A stretch of 64,000 nt of DNA from assembly GCF_001189295.1 (NCBI RefSeq), contig NZ_CP012159.1, forward strand, positions 3,732,973 through 3,796,972, written 5' to 3'. Origin of the DNA: Chondromyces crocatus (lineage in GTDB: Bacteria > Myxococcota_A > Polyangia > Polyangiales > Polyangiaceae). Of this stretch, positions 52,055-61,579 are shown piece after piece (positions within the stretch are counted from its first letter, which is position 1; each line of letters starts with the position of its first letter). The notes under the pieces are model-generated. The model worked only from the letters and a program-made list of their open reading frames with translations, was not told where the DNA came from and made no database searches. A program made the position numbers and the translations under genes.

Positions 52055-55000
52055 CTACGAACGGAAGGAAGACCTCCGCTGCCGTCTCCGGGCGGCGAGG
52101 GCGGTCAGGGCGGCGAGGGGGAGGAGGAGCGCGGACCCGTGACGCGCTGAGTCGGCCGCAGGGTCATGGCCCGGGGCGGTGCAGGTGCAGCCGCCGATGG
52201 GGCGCAAGGAGGGGGGAGCGGCGGTCGGCGGAGGGGCGCACATCTCCGGGGTGAGGGGGGTGGCGGCCATGCGCGAGGAGCCCTGGGTGAGGGGGGTCTC
52301 GAGGTTGCCGGTGTTGCGGTTGTCGTGGTGGAAGCTCTCCCACTCGATGCGGGTGTCGGTGGGGGCGTCGGTGTGCCAGGCGTAGAGCCAGCCGTCGCGG
52401 GTGCCGACGGCGACGTCGAGGAAGCCGTCGCCGTCGAGGTCGCCGAGGGCCGGGGTGGAGATGATCCACTGGCCGGTGAACTTGGGGAAGCCGGTGGCTT
52501 CGCGGCCGCACGCGTCGACGGCGCGGAGGAAGTAGCCGCCGGTGCCGGTGAGGACTTCGGGGTAGCCGTCGTCGTTCAGGTCGGCGATCGCCTGGTTGTT
52601 GAAGAAGGTGTAGTCCTCGAGGACGACGGGGGAGCCGGGGAGCATGGCGCCGGTCTTGCCACTCCACATGGCGAGGAGGTGGTGGTCGCCCGGGATCCTG
52701 GCGCCGCCCTGGAGGAGGCCCGCGAGGGCGAGGGAGCCGCCGGAGGTGACGATGTCGGGCACGCCGTCCTGATCGAGGTCGCCAACGGAGGGCTGGGCGA
52801 AGAGGGGGAGGAAGCTGTTGGGGCGGTGCGCGGTGGACGCGGGGCCGAAGTCGCTGCCGAGGGCGAGGCCGCGGGTGCCGTCGGGCTGGACGGGGAGGGC
52901 GTTCGCGGGGAGGTCGGTGAGCGTGCGCTGATCGCCAGGGCGGGCGGGGAGGACGAGGGGGGATGCGCCCTGGCCATGGGTGATGGTGGCGAGGGTGTCG
53001 TCGAAGCGGGCGATGGCGCCGGCGTTGGGGATGCCTTCGCCGATGAGGGGGAAGAGCTCGAAGGAGGTCATGGTGACGGGCCAGCCGGGGAGGATGGGGC
53101 CGTCAGGGGCTTCGTTGCCGCGGCCGTCGACGAGGTAGACGGCGCCGGCGTTGCCGTCGTCGCCGAGCTGTTCGCTGGAGCCGACGAGGAGGTCGGGGAT
53201 GCCATCGTCGTTGAAGTCGCCGACCGCAGGGGTGGTGAGGATGCGGCTGCGCGCCGGTTCGTCGGCGAGGGGGCCGGTGTAGTGGAGGGCGACGGGGAAG
53301 CCAGGGAGGTCGTTGCCGGCGGCGTCGAAGGCGTGGATCTGGCCGTCGAAGGCGGCCTGCACGATGTCGAGCGCGCCGTCGCCGTCGAGGTCGACGAGGA
53401 CGGGGGAGGCGAAGGTGCCGCGCGTGATGCGTGCCTCGGGGGACATGCAGGGGGTGACGACGGGCGCCGCGGGATCGAGGGGGCAGGAGGGGATGTCGGG
53501 GAGGCGGCGAGGCCAACCGGGTTTCGGCTGGCCGTCGTGTCCGATGACGTAGAGGGTGCCAGGCCAGGTGCTGACGACGATCTCGACGTGGCCGTCGCCG
53601 TCGAGGTCGTCGACGGCAGGGCTGCTGACGATGGCCTCGCGGGCGAGGTCGGGGCGGAGGTCGCCGGACTTGTACGCGGGCGCGGTGAGGTACGAGGGCC
53701 TGGCTGGTTGCGATGCGGGGTCGGCGAGGCCGTCGATGATCGCGGTGCGGAAGGGGAAGCCGGCGAGAGGGATGGGGCCGGTGGGGGTGATGCGGAGGAC
53801 GTGGACTTCGCCGCCGGCGGTGGGGAAGACGAGGTCGCGGATGCCGTCGCCGTCGACGTCGGCCATCTTGGGGCTGCCTTCGCCGCTGTCGCTGCCGGTG
53901 TCGCTGCCGCCGAGGTGGATTGGAAAGCCGCGGAGGAGGGTGGGGTCGCGGTGGATGTAATAGGTGCGGCGCAGCTCGCCAGGGACGTCGCCGATGTCGC
54001 CGCCGTAGTGGGCGACGGAGCGGACGCGCACGGTGATGGCGCGATCGTTCTCGCCGCGGGGGCTGTCGGGATCGCGGGCTTGCTCGGGGCTGAACTGGAC
54101 CGAGCGGAGTTCGAGGTTGGCGAGGGGGCCTTGCTCGCCCGAGACGATGGTCGAGGGGATGTTGTTGGCCTGGGCGAGGACGGTGAAGGCGTCGTCGAAG
54201 GGCTGGACGCCAGGGGCCCATTCCACGACGTAATCGTACGCGGTGGCGCGTCGGGCGGAGACGGTGCCCTGGATCGGGATGGGGCCGCTCACCCTGTCCT
54301 CGTAGAGGACCTGGAACCAGAGGGGGGAGGTGATGTCGACGGCCGGTGGGATGCGTCGATCGCGAATGGCTTCGACGGCGCGGTTGGCATTGACGCGGCC
54401 ATAGCCGAACCGCTGGTCGAAGCCGCGCTGGGACCACGCGTACGGGGAGCCCTGCTCGCGCGACTCCGGTTTGTCGATGTCGTCGGCGGTCATGAAGAGG
54501 AGGCTCTGCGCCTCGCCGGGAGAGAGGGGGACGCTGTACTTGAGGGACGCGGCGTAAAGGAGGCCAGCGATGCCCGAGAGCTGGCCGGTGGCCTCGCTGG
54601 AGCAGCCCTTGCCCGAGGCCGAGAGGAAGTTCTGGCCGCCGTAGTTGGAGCAGGGGTGGAAGTCGAGGTACGTGGAGGAGGCGGTGGCGCTCGCGCCGTC
54701 GTACCGGATGGCGTGGACGGGGAGGGTATGGTTGCTGGTCGCGGGGTGGTTGTGGTGGCGTGAGCTCTCGTCCGCCATCGAGGTGATGACGAGGACGCCG
54801 TTCTTGTAGGCGTAATCGAGCGCGGCCTGGGTGAAGCGGGTGTTGTCGATGGTGCCGAGCGCGCACTGGACGACGCTCGCGCCGTTGTCGGCCGCATAGG
54901 CGAGGGCCTGGGCGAAGTCGGAGGCGTCGGCAATGAAGCTGTCGCCCACACGCAAGGGGATGAAACGGCAATCCGGGCAAGCGCCGGCGCCACCGATGCC

Positions 55001-55744
55001 GTTGTTGGCCTGGGCTACCGAGTCGCGCGCCTGGCCGGTGCCGTGGCCGTAGCGGGTGTCGTCGTGGGGGTCGTTGTCGTCCTTGAAGAAGTCCCAGCCG
55101 GCGATGTCGTCGATGTAGCCATTCTGGTCGTCGTCGATGCCGTCGGAGAAATTCAGAATGAGGTCGCCGGCGTCGAGGTGGCCGTTGCCATTGAGGTCGC
55201 CTCGCACCGAGGTGGAGCTGGGTGGCGGTTGCAAGGAGGGGGTGTCGCGGTAATCGGCGACGGTGAGCTTGCCGTCGCCATTGCAGTCGAAGCCGGCGAG
55301 TTCTCCCTCGCCACCGCAGGGGTCGTCGTTGGCGGTGCGGGGTTTGTGGCTGGTGAGTTCGCGGTGGTTCAGCCAGACCTGCTCGACGAGGTCGGGCTCG
55401 TCCCAGTGGATGCCGGAGTCGGTGATGGCGATGCGAACGCGGGGGTCGCCGGTGGTGAGGCGCCAGGCGAGGTCGATCGACATGCCGGAGGCGGTCTCCT
55501 CCGGGCGTGGGGTGATGAAGCCACTCGGGTCGGGGACGAAGGAGTAGTAGTTCCACTGGCCGTCGCTTTCGCTGCTGTAGGCATAAGCGGGATCGTTGGG
55601 CCAGTGCTGCGGGGTGGCCATGTCGGCGGCGGTGGCCGTCGGTGGAGGAGGCCAGGCCGCGGACGCGCCTCCGGGGACGAGGGCGCCCGCTCCCATGACC
55701 AGGGCCAGCAGGCTCGTCAGGGGGAGGTGGCGAGCGCGGTGCAT
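52055..55744 (-). CDS. Secreted S8 subtilisin-like protease with FG-GAP repeats and MYXO-CTERM-like end
   Basis: 1229 residues from ATG 55744; signal peptide LTSLLALVMGAGALVPGGASA. Catalytic triad by motif: D109 (IAITDSGIHWDE), H234 (RYGHGTGQARDSVAQANNGI) and S383 in GCSSEATGQLSGIAGLL, an unusual form of GTSMAxP. The oxyanion Asn is probably N301 (GTIDNTRF). Two EF-hand/dockerin-like loops sit between D and H (DCNGDGKLTVADYRD, DLNGNGHLDAGDL; ~153-197). Residues ~620-1150 carry several FG-GAP-like repeats (ADVDGDGIRDLVFPTAGG, VDLDGDGALDIVQAAFDG, GDLDGDGFLDVAVGTRDG). The C-terminus CTCTAPGHDP + hydrophobic helix + RRRQRR fits the MYXO-CTERM sorting tag. Surface or secreted proteolysis; target unknown. 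Confidence 0.88.
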   Translation of the reverse strand: MHRARHLPLTSLLALVMGAGALVPGGASAAWPPPPTATAADMATPQHWPNDPAYAYSSESDGQWNYYSFVPDPSGFITPRPEETASGMSIDLAWRLTTGDPRVRIAITDSGIHWDEPDLVEQVWLNHRELTSHKPRTANDDPCGGEGELAGFDCNGDGKLTVADYRDTPSLQPPPSSTSVRGDLNGNGHLDAGDLILNFSDGIDDDQNGYIDDIAGWDFFKDDNDPHDDTRYGHGTGQARDSVAQANNGIGGAGACPDCRFIPLRVGDSFIADASDFAQALAYAADNGASVVQCALGTIDNTRFTQAALDYAYKNGVLVITSMADESSRHHNHPATSNHTLPVHAIRYDGASATASSTYLDFHPCSNYGGQNFLSASGKGCSSEATGQLSGIAGLLYAASLKYSVPLSPGEAQSLLFMTADDIDKPESREQGSPYAWSQRGFDQRFGYGRVNANRAVEAIRDRRIPPAVDITSPLWFQVLYEDRVSGPIPIQGTVSARRATAYDYVVEWAPGVQPFDDAFTVLAQANNIPSTIVSGEQGPLANLELRSVQFSPEQARDPDSPRGENDRAITVRVRSVAHYGGDIGDVPGELRRTYYIHRDPTLLRGFPIHLGGSDTGSDSGEGSPKMADVDGDGIRDLVFPTAGGEVHVLRITPTGPIPLAGFPFRTAIIDGLADPASQPARPSYLTAPAYKSGDLRPDLAREAIVSSPAVDDLDGDGHVEIVVSTWPGTLYVIGHDGQPKPGWPRRLPDIPSCPLDPAAPVVTPCMSPEARITRGTFASPVLVDLDGDGALDIVQAAFDGQIHAFDAAGNDLPGFPVALHYTGPLADEPARSRILTTPAVGDFNDDGIPDLLVGSSEQLGDDGNAGAVYLVDGRGNEAPDGPILPGWPVTMTSFELFPLIGEGIPNAGAIARFDDTLATITHGQGASPLVLPARPGDQRTLTDLPANALPVQPDGTRGLALGSDFGPASTAHRPNSFLPLFAQPSVGDLDQDGVPDIVTSGGSLALAGLLQGGARIPGDHHLLAMWSGKTGAMLPGSPVVLEDYTFFNNQAIADLNDDGYPEVLTGTGGYFLRAVDACGREATGFPKFTGQWIISTPALGDLDGDGFLDVAVGTRDGWLYAWHTDAPTDTRIEWESFHHDNRNTGNLETPLTQGSSRMAATPLTPEMCAPPPTAAPPSLRPIGGCTCTAPGHDPAADSARHGSALLLPLAALTALAARRRQRRSSFRS

Positions 55745-55792
55745 GGGGATCAACCTACCACCGGGGGCGTGGCATGGGTAAACCGGGCCTCG

Positions 55793-57193
55793 ATGGCGCT
55801 CGGGGATCTGTCGCGCTTGCCGCGGGTGGACCGCGTTTCTCAGCATCCGTCACTCGCGTCGCTGCGGCGTCGTCTCGGCGCGGAGGCGCTGACGCGGTTG
55901 GCGCGTCGGGTGATCGAGGAGGCGCGAGGCGTGGTGCGCGCTGGAGGCGCAGCGCCGAGCGAGGAGGAGGCGGTCGCGCAGGTGGCGGCGCTGGCGAGGG
56001 CGTCGCTGTCGTCGCGAAGTCGGTCGGTGATCAACGCGACGGGGGTCGTGCTGCACACGAACCTGGGGAGGGCACCGCTGGGTGCGCGTGCGGTGGCCGC
56101 CGTGGAGGCGTCGGCGCAGGGGTACGCGTCGCTGGAGCTGGATCTGTCGACGGGTCGGCGCGGTCCGCGAGGGGCGTTCGCGGAGGGGGCGCTGGCGTCG
56201 CTGGTCGGTGCCGAAGCGGCGCTGCTGGTGAACAACTGCGCGGCTGCGGTGATGCTGGCGCTCGGTGCGCTGGCGGCGGGGAAGAAGGTGGTGGTGTCCC
56301 GGGGGGAGCTGGTCGAGATCGGGGGCGGGTTCCGGGTGCCCGAGGTGCTGGCACGCTCGGGGGCGGAGCTGCTGGAGGTGGGGACGACGAACCGGACGCG
56401 GGTCGCCGACTATGCGCAGGCGCTGGATGGCGGGGGCGTGGCGGCGATCCTGCGGGTGCACCAGGGAAACTTTCGACAGGTGGGGTTCGTGGAGCGTCCC
56501 GAGCGGCGGGCGCTGGCGGCGCTGGCGCGCGAGCGAGGGGTGTGGCTGGTGGAAGATCTGGGGGGTGGGGCGCTAATGGATCTGGAGGCGTGGGGGCTTC
56601 CAGGAGAGCCGACGGTGCAAGCGTGCGTGGCCGGTGGGGTGGACGTGGTCTGCTTCAGCACGGACAAGGTGCTGGGGGGGCCGCAAGGTGGTGCGCTTCT
56701 GGGGCGCACAGAGGCGGTGGAGCGTGCGCGGCGTGATCCGCTGGCGCGGGCGCTGAGGATGGGGCGGTTGCCGCTGGTGGCGCTGGAGGAGACGCTGGCT
56801 TGCTACCAGGAGGGGGCGCTGGACGAGGTGCCGGTGCTGCGGATGCTGCGGACGTCGTGCGAGGCGCTGCGCGCGCGCGCCGAGGGGTGGCGTGCGTGGT
56901 TGTCAGCGCGTGGGATCGCGGTGGAGGTGGTGTCGCTGGAGGGGGCGGTGGGGGGCGGAGCGCTGGCGGAGACGCCGCTCGCGTCGGTGGGGATCGCGGT
57001 GGAGGGCGAGGAGGCGGAGGGACTGGCGGAGCGGCTGCGCACGGGAGCGCCAGCGGTGCTGGGGCGGGTGCAGGCGGAGCGGTTGCTCGTCGATGCGCGG
57101 ACGGTGCTGCCCGAGGAGGATGAGAGGTTGCTGGCGGCGATCGAGGCGGCCGTGACGCAGGGGCGTGGAGGCCGGGAGCAAGGGCAGGCGTGA
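55793..57193 (+). CDS. selA: L-seryl-tRNA(Sec) selenium transferase
   Basis: 466 residues from ATG 55793, the common length for SelA. Segments typical of the family: DLSRLPRVDRVSQHPS, RSVINATGVVLHTNLGRAPL, YASLELDLSTGRRGPRG, EIGGGFRVPEVLARSGAELLEVGTTNRT, and the PLP lysine K292 in CFSTDKVLGGPQGGALLG. It converts Ser-tRNA(Sec) to Sec-tRNA(Sec) using selenophosphate, so this organism should make selenoproteins. selB and selD are not in the window. It starts 48 bp from the divergent subtilase gene. Confidence 0.93.
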   Translation: MALGDLSRLPRVDRVSQHPSLASLRRRLGAEALTRLARRVIEEARGVVRAGGAAPSEEEAVAQVAALARASLSSRSRSVINATGVVLHTNLGRAPLGARAVAAVEASAQGYASLELDLSTGRRGPRGAFAEGALASLVGAEAALLVNNCAAAVMLALGALAAGKKVVVSRGELVEIGGGFRVPEVLARSGAELLEVGTTNRTRVADYAQALDGGGVAAILRVHQGNFRQVGFVERPERRALAALARERGVWLVEDLGGGALMDLEAWGLPGEPTVQACVAGGVDVVCFSTDKVLGGPQGGALLGRTEAVERARRDPLARALRMGRLPLVALEETLACYQEGALDEVPVLRMLRTSCEALRARAEGWRAWLSARGIAVEVVSLEGAVGGGALAETPLASVGIAVEGEEAEGLAERLRTGAPAVLGRVQAERLLVDARTVLPEEDERLLAAIEAAVTQGRGGREQGQA

Positions 57194-57296
57194 AGGCGGT
57201 GGGCTGCGGCGCGTGAGATGCGAGGCGAGCTGCGGCGCGTGGAACGCGAAGCATGCGGTGACGCGCGTGGTCAGCGCAGCGCTGCGGCGTGCTCGG

Positions 57297-58805
57297 TCAC
57301 GGGAGGCAGAGTGCCGGGGTCGGGTAGGCGGCGCAGTGGGCTGGGTCGGTGGGGGGAGCGATGTGCAAGTACGTGCTCTGGGAGTTGAGGCGGCGTCGGC
57401 TGCCGCATCGATCGCCGCTCGCAGGTTCGAGATCGGCGCACACGCCTGCCTCGTTGGGGAGAGTCCACGCCTGGCCGGTGCCATAGACGAGGTTCATGGA
57501 GTAGCCGCCTTCGGGGAGGCACCCTTGCTCGACGCGGATCTCGCGACCGAACTGCCGTGAGAGGGCAGCGCCGAGGGCGTCGCGGTCCGGGATGATGGGG
57601 TTGCCCTGGCTGTCGTCGAAGTGGGGGACGACGAGGACGCCGCCGCGAGAGGGATCGGCCGGGAACAGGCAGAGGGCGGCAGGGCGGACGGCGATGAGGG
57701 CTTCGGGTTGTTCGGGCTCCGTGAGCGGGAGCTGGTTCAGTGCGGCCGTCTCGAGGAGGCTCTTGTAGAGGGTGAGGCCCTGGATGATGACGGTCGGCGA
57801 GGTCTGCCGCGCGATGGCTTCGCCAGGCGCCGCGAGCTTGTTGAAGGCGGAGATGGGGGAGAGCGCTGGCAGGAACGGGGCGTCGGGGACGACGTCGGGG
57901 GCGCCGTCGCCGTTCATGTCCTGGAATCCGTAACGGATGGTGGGCGTGGTGCCGCCGCCGACGGGGAAGAAGAAGGGGGACTTCGCAGCGTCGTCTCGCT
58001 CGTCGGCAGGGACGCCGGCCGCGAGGCGGAGCCGGACGAACGAGGCCTCGGTGTCGGAGGGCGAGCCGAGGGAGAAGTGCGCGAGCTGGTGATCCGAGGC
58101 CATGGTGACGGTGGCCGTGGTGCCAGGGGTGGAGGAGAGCGCGTCGGGGACGTGGAAGACGGGGCGCTCGGTGGGGATGGGGAGCGCGAAGGTGACGGCG
58201 ACGTCGCTGACGCGGGCGCCTTGCTCGGGGATGCGGCCGCTCTGGCCGAGGGGGATGGGGCGGTACTGCGGGCGCGCGCCAGCGAGGACCGCGGCGGCAT
58301 TGGTGATGGCGCCGCCGGCGATGTCACCTCGCGTGGGGAGGTTCGAGATGGAGAAGGTGGGGTCGAAGTCGCCGTCGAGATCGTAGAAGCCGCGGATCTG
58401 GTAGGTGCCCGCCGGCAAGGGGGCGATGCTCCAGGTGGCGCTGACGGTGATGTTCGGTGGGTTCGCGCCGGGGCAGCCCTCGGTGTAGCCGAACTGGGCG
58501 CGCACGCTGGCGAAGAGCTCGTCACCGGGGACGGCGTCGAAGCTCGCGGCGGTGGTGCCGAGGCCGTCAGGGGGCGGCAGGAGGCGGGTGTCGAAGGCGA
58601 GGAGGATCGCGGCACCGACGACGCGCCCGTTGCGGATGCACGGTGGCGGTCCGGTGTAGGTGATGGTGCCTTCGATGACGCCCGCGGGGCCGCCGAACTC
58701 GGGGCGCGGGATGAAGGTGTCGATGTCGCCGCACGCGGTGGTGGACGCGAGGGCGAGGGAGGCCGCGAGGAGGAGCAGGGGCTTCGAGGGGAGGGTGCTG
58801 TTCAT
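57297..58805 (-). CDS. Lipoprotein linked to a TonB-dependent receptor
   Basis: 502 residues; signal MNSTLPSKPLLLLAASLALA with lipobox STTAC. The mature region is beta-rich (VIEGTITYTGPPPCIRNGRV; TWSIAPLPAGTYQIRGFYDLDGDFDPTFSISNLPTRGDIAGG) and contains a D-x-N-G-D-G-x-x-D calcium-type loop (DMNGDGAPDVVPD). Start 8 bp after the TonB receptor stop, same strand, so it is translated with it. It probably sits in the outer membrane as a surface-exposed partner in uptake of the receptor's substrate. No named family. Confidence 0.75.
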   Translation of the reverse strand: MNSTLPSKPLLLLAASLALASTTACGDIDTFIPRPEFGGPAGVIEGTITYTGPPPCIRNGRVVGAAILLAFDTRLLPPPDGLGTTAASFDAVPGDELFASVRAQFGYTEGCPGANPPNITVSATWSIAPLPAGTYQIRGFYDLDGDFDPTFSISNLPTRGDIAGGAITNAAAVLAGARPQYRPIPLGQSGRIPEQGARVSDVAVTFALPIPTERPVFHVPDALSSTPGTTATVTMASDHQLAHFSLGSPSDTEASFVRLRLAAGVPADERDDAAKSPFFFPVGGGTTPTIRYGFQDMNGDGAPDVVPDAPFLPALSPISAFNKLAAPGEAIARQTSPTVIIQGLTLYKSLLETAALNQLPLTEPEQPEALIAVRPAALCLFPADPSRGGVLVVPHFDDSQGNPIIPDRDALGAALSRQFGREIRVEQGCLPEGGYSMNLVYGTGQAWTLPNEAGVCADLEPASGDRCGSRRRLNSQSTYLHIAPPTDPAHCAAYPTPALCLP

Positions 58806-58813
58806 CGCGGCGC

Positions 58814-61435
58814 CTAGAGGTTGTACGTGAAGAAGCCCATGAAGCGTCGGCCGACGCGGTTGCCGAAGGGGTGCATCTGCGGCGACTCGGGGCCGGTGAT
58901 CCCTGCGAGGGCGTTGAAGACGGTGGCCGAGAGTTCGGCGTGGTCGCCGAGGAAGCGGTAGCCGAGGCGGGCGTTCACCAGGGTGTATCCCGGGAGGTCG
59001 AAGACCTGCGGGAAGATGCCGGTGGCGGTGGCGACCTGCTCCACCCACTGCTGGCTGGACTGGTAGTGGAACATGAGCTCGCCATCGATGCCGATCTTGG
59101 TGCGGGCCTGGACGCCGACGTTGATCTTGTGGCGGCTGGTGCGCCGGTCGGCAGGGACGAGGCAGCCGTCGCCGACGCTCTGGTTGGAGAGGTTGAGGGC
59201 GTAGTTGGCGATGACGTCGATGCCCTCGATCGGGAAGAGGCGTCCACCGACCTCGCCGCCGACGACGTTGTAGGTGTCGCACTGGTTGTCCCAGCCGCCG
59301 AAGCCGACGGTGTAGCGGCCCGTCGCAGGATCGATGCCGCCGAAGCCGTCAGCGCGGTTGGAGAGGGTGAGGATGCGTCGGTCGGCGAGGGCGATGAGGT
59401 CGGTGACGCGGTTGTAGTAGGCGGTGACCTCGAAGTTCACGAAGTCGCTCTGCTGGTTGAGGTAGCTGGCCTCGGCGGCGACGATCTGCTCGGGGTTGAG
59501 CTTGAAGCCAGGTCGGTCGCGGGCGTTGGTCTCCGAGAACAGCTCGGCGCCGGTCTGCGCGAGCTGGATGGGGAGCGCGAGGTAGGCTTCGAGGAAGGTG
59601 GGCGAGCGGAAGGCGGTGGAGCCGGAGAGGCGGATGGCCTGCTGGCTCGTCGGCTTGATGATGAAGGCGCCGCGCGGTGAGGGGATGACGCGCTCGAGGA
59701 AGGGAACGTAGTCGAGGCGGCCCGAGGCGACGAAGGTGAAGTGCGGGCCGATCTTCATCGCGTCCTGGAGGAAGATGGCGCCGTGATGCTCGGTCGGCGG
59801 GTCGTCGATCAGGTAGCTCCAGCGGATGTGCTTGAGGCGGTAGCTTCCGCCGAGGTGGAGGTCGTGCTCGACGGCCTCGGGGAAGCGCAGGGTGCGAACG
59901 AACTCCGCCTCGGCGTGGTAGAGGTGCTGGAGGGCGTTGGTGGGGTAGAGGGTGCGCCCGGCGTATGCCGCGTTCGACTGCGCATCCACGTCCATGTTCG
60001 TGTAGTAGGTGCGGACGTTCAGGAAGTCGCTGGTGAACATGGCCGTGGCGTCCATGTTCGTGCCCTGGAAGATGTAGTCGTTGAACGGGCCGATGCCGTA
60101 GATGTTCATCTCGTTGCGGGAGTAGCCACCACCGAGATGGAGCATGCGGCCCTTGCCGAGGCGCTGCGTGGTCCTGAGATCGAGTCGTACGTTCTGCGCG
60201 CCGAGGTTCTGGCTCTGGCTGGTGAGGTCGAGATCGATGCGGTCGGGGGCGACCTCGCGCGTCCAGCGGGGATAGCGGGTGAAGCCTGCGGAGAGGCGGT
60301 AGCCGAAGTCGCCCTCGCGGCCGGTGGTCCACACGGAGCCGTAACCCTGGACCTGATCACCGACGCCGACGCGGGCGCCGTCGCGGCCTTCGCCTGGCGC
60401 GATGGTGATGATGTTGACGATGCCCACGAAGGCGTCGGCGCCGTAGAGCGCGGAGCCAGGGCCGCGTACGACCTCGATGCGTTCGATCTGGTCGACGTCG
60501 ATGGTCAACATCTCCCAGAAGGTGGAGCCGAGGATGTCGTTCTTCGCGGTGCGTCCGTTGATCAGGACGAGCAGCTTGTTCGAGAGGCGGCTGTTGAAGC
60601 CGCGCATCGAGACGCTGGTGTCACCACCCGTGATTTGCATGACGTCCATGCCGGCGACGCGGCGGAGCAGCTCCGGGATGCGGGTGATGCCGGAGAGGCG
60701 GATGTCCTGCCGGGTGATGATCGTGGTGGAGCTGGGGGCGTCGAGGGGGCTCTGCGCGTTGCGCGAGGCCGTGACGACGGTCTCCTGGTAGATGTCGTCG
60801 GTGCGCGCCTCGCCGACGAGCTGTCGGGTGTCGGGGGTGACGGGGGTGCCCGGCGTGTGCTGTTCACCCGAGGGGCGCTGAGGCTCGGTGGGTCGATCGG
60901 GTTGCTCGCCGGGCCTGGGGGGCTGGCCGGTCGGGGCCGTGGGGCCCGTGGGCGGTTGCTCGCCAGGCTGCGGTGGGGTCAGCGGTGGAGGCTGGGTCGT
61001 CGACGGGGGTCTGGGCGGCTCGGTGGCGGCGCGCTGGGCGGCGAGCTTCTCTTCGAGCTGGCGGAGGACCTGGGAGACCTTGTCGCGATCTTCGGGTTCG
61101 CTCGCGAGGTATTGACGGTAGCTCGCGACGGCCTGTTCGAGGTTGCCTGCCTCGGCGTGCGCGCGGGCGATGTTGTAGACGACGCTGGGGTGCGGGAGGA
61201 TCTCGTTCGCCTTCTCGAGCTCCTTGATGCCTTCATCGAAGCGCCGCTTCGTGATGAGCTCCATGCCCGTCTTGAAATGACGGCGGGCTTCGGTGCGAGC
61301 ATCGGCGAGGGCGCTCGCGGGGAGCAGGGTCGCTGCGAGCAAGGCGGCGAACGCGGTGAGCCGGATCCGCTGCGAGCGGCGGCGCCTTGGCGGCGTGGAG
61401 GCTGCGCTCGGCGTTCGGGAGACGGGATACGCCAT
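58814..61435 (-). CDS. TonB-dependent outer-membrane receptor with N-terminal TPR domain
   Basis: 873 residues with a signal peptide (LTAFAALLAATLLPASALA). Residues ~45-140 are TPR-like helices (RRHFKTGMELITKRRFDEGIKELEKANEILPHPSVVYNIARAHAEAGNLEQAVASYRQYL). A Pro-rich spacer follows (~145-210). The plug starts near 220 with the TonB-box-like DIYQETVVTASRN, then SGITRIPELLRRVAGMDVMQ and IERIEVVRGPGSALYGADAFVGIVNIIT. The rest is a 22-strand type barrel ending in aromatic FTYNL. Imports a bulky nutrient (metal chelate or glycan) across the outer membrane. The periplasmic TPR fused before the plug is a myxobacterial arrangement. Between a Ser/Thr kinase gene (144 bp upstream) and the lipoprotein gene. 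Confidence 0.9.
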   Translation of the reverse strand: MAYPVSRTPSAASTPPRRRRSQRIRLTAFAALLAATLLPASALADARTEARRHFKTGMELITKRRFDEGIKELEKANEILPHPSVVYNIARAHAEAGNLEQAVASYRQYLASEPEDRDKVSQVLRQLEEKLAAQRAATEPPRPPSTTQPPPLTPPQPGEQPPTGPTAPTGQPPRPGEQPDRPTEPQRPSGEQHTPGTPVTPDTRQLVGEARTDDIYQETVVTASRNAQSPLDAPSSTTIITRQDIRLSGITRIPELLRRVAGMDVMQITGGDTSVSMRGFNSRLSNKLLVLINGRTAKNDILGSTFWEMLTIDVDQIERIEVVRGPGSALYGADAFVGIVNIITIAPGEGRDGARVGVGDQVQGYGSVWTTGREGDFGYRLSAGFTRYPRWTREVAPDRIDLDLTSQSQNLGAQNVRLDLRTTQRLGKGRMLHLGGGYSRNEMNIYGIGPFNDYIFQGTNMDATAMFTSDFLNVRTYYTNMDVDAQSNAAYAGRTLYPTNALQHLYHAEAEFVRTLRFPEAVEHDLHLGGSYRLKHIRWSYLIDDPPTEHHGAIFLQDAMKIGPHFTFVASGRLDYVPFLERVIPSPRGAFIIKPTSQQAIRLSGSTAFRSPTFLEAYLALPIQLAQTGAELFSETNARDRPGFKLNPEQIVAAEASYLNQQSDFVNFEVTAYYNRVTDLIALADRRILTLSNRADGFGGIDPATGRYTVGFGGWDNQCDTYNVVGGEVGGRLFPIEGIDVIANYALNLSNQSVGDGCLVPADRRTSRHKINVGVQARTKIGIDGELMFHYQSSQQWVEQVATATGIFPQVFDLPGYTLVNARLGYRFLGDHAELSATVFNALAGITGPESPQMHPFGNRVGRRFMGFFTYNL

Positions 61436-61579
61436 CGATCCCGTTGTCGCTCAGGTGGCCTGCCCGGGGCAAGCTTCGCGGCAGGGCGGTGAGTGTGGTC
61501 GCGGCGGGTTGCGGGAGCGACGACGCGGCGCGCGGTCCACCAGCGGGAGCGCGACCAGGGCCCTGCTGGGCGCGTGGGT

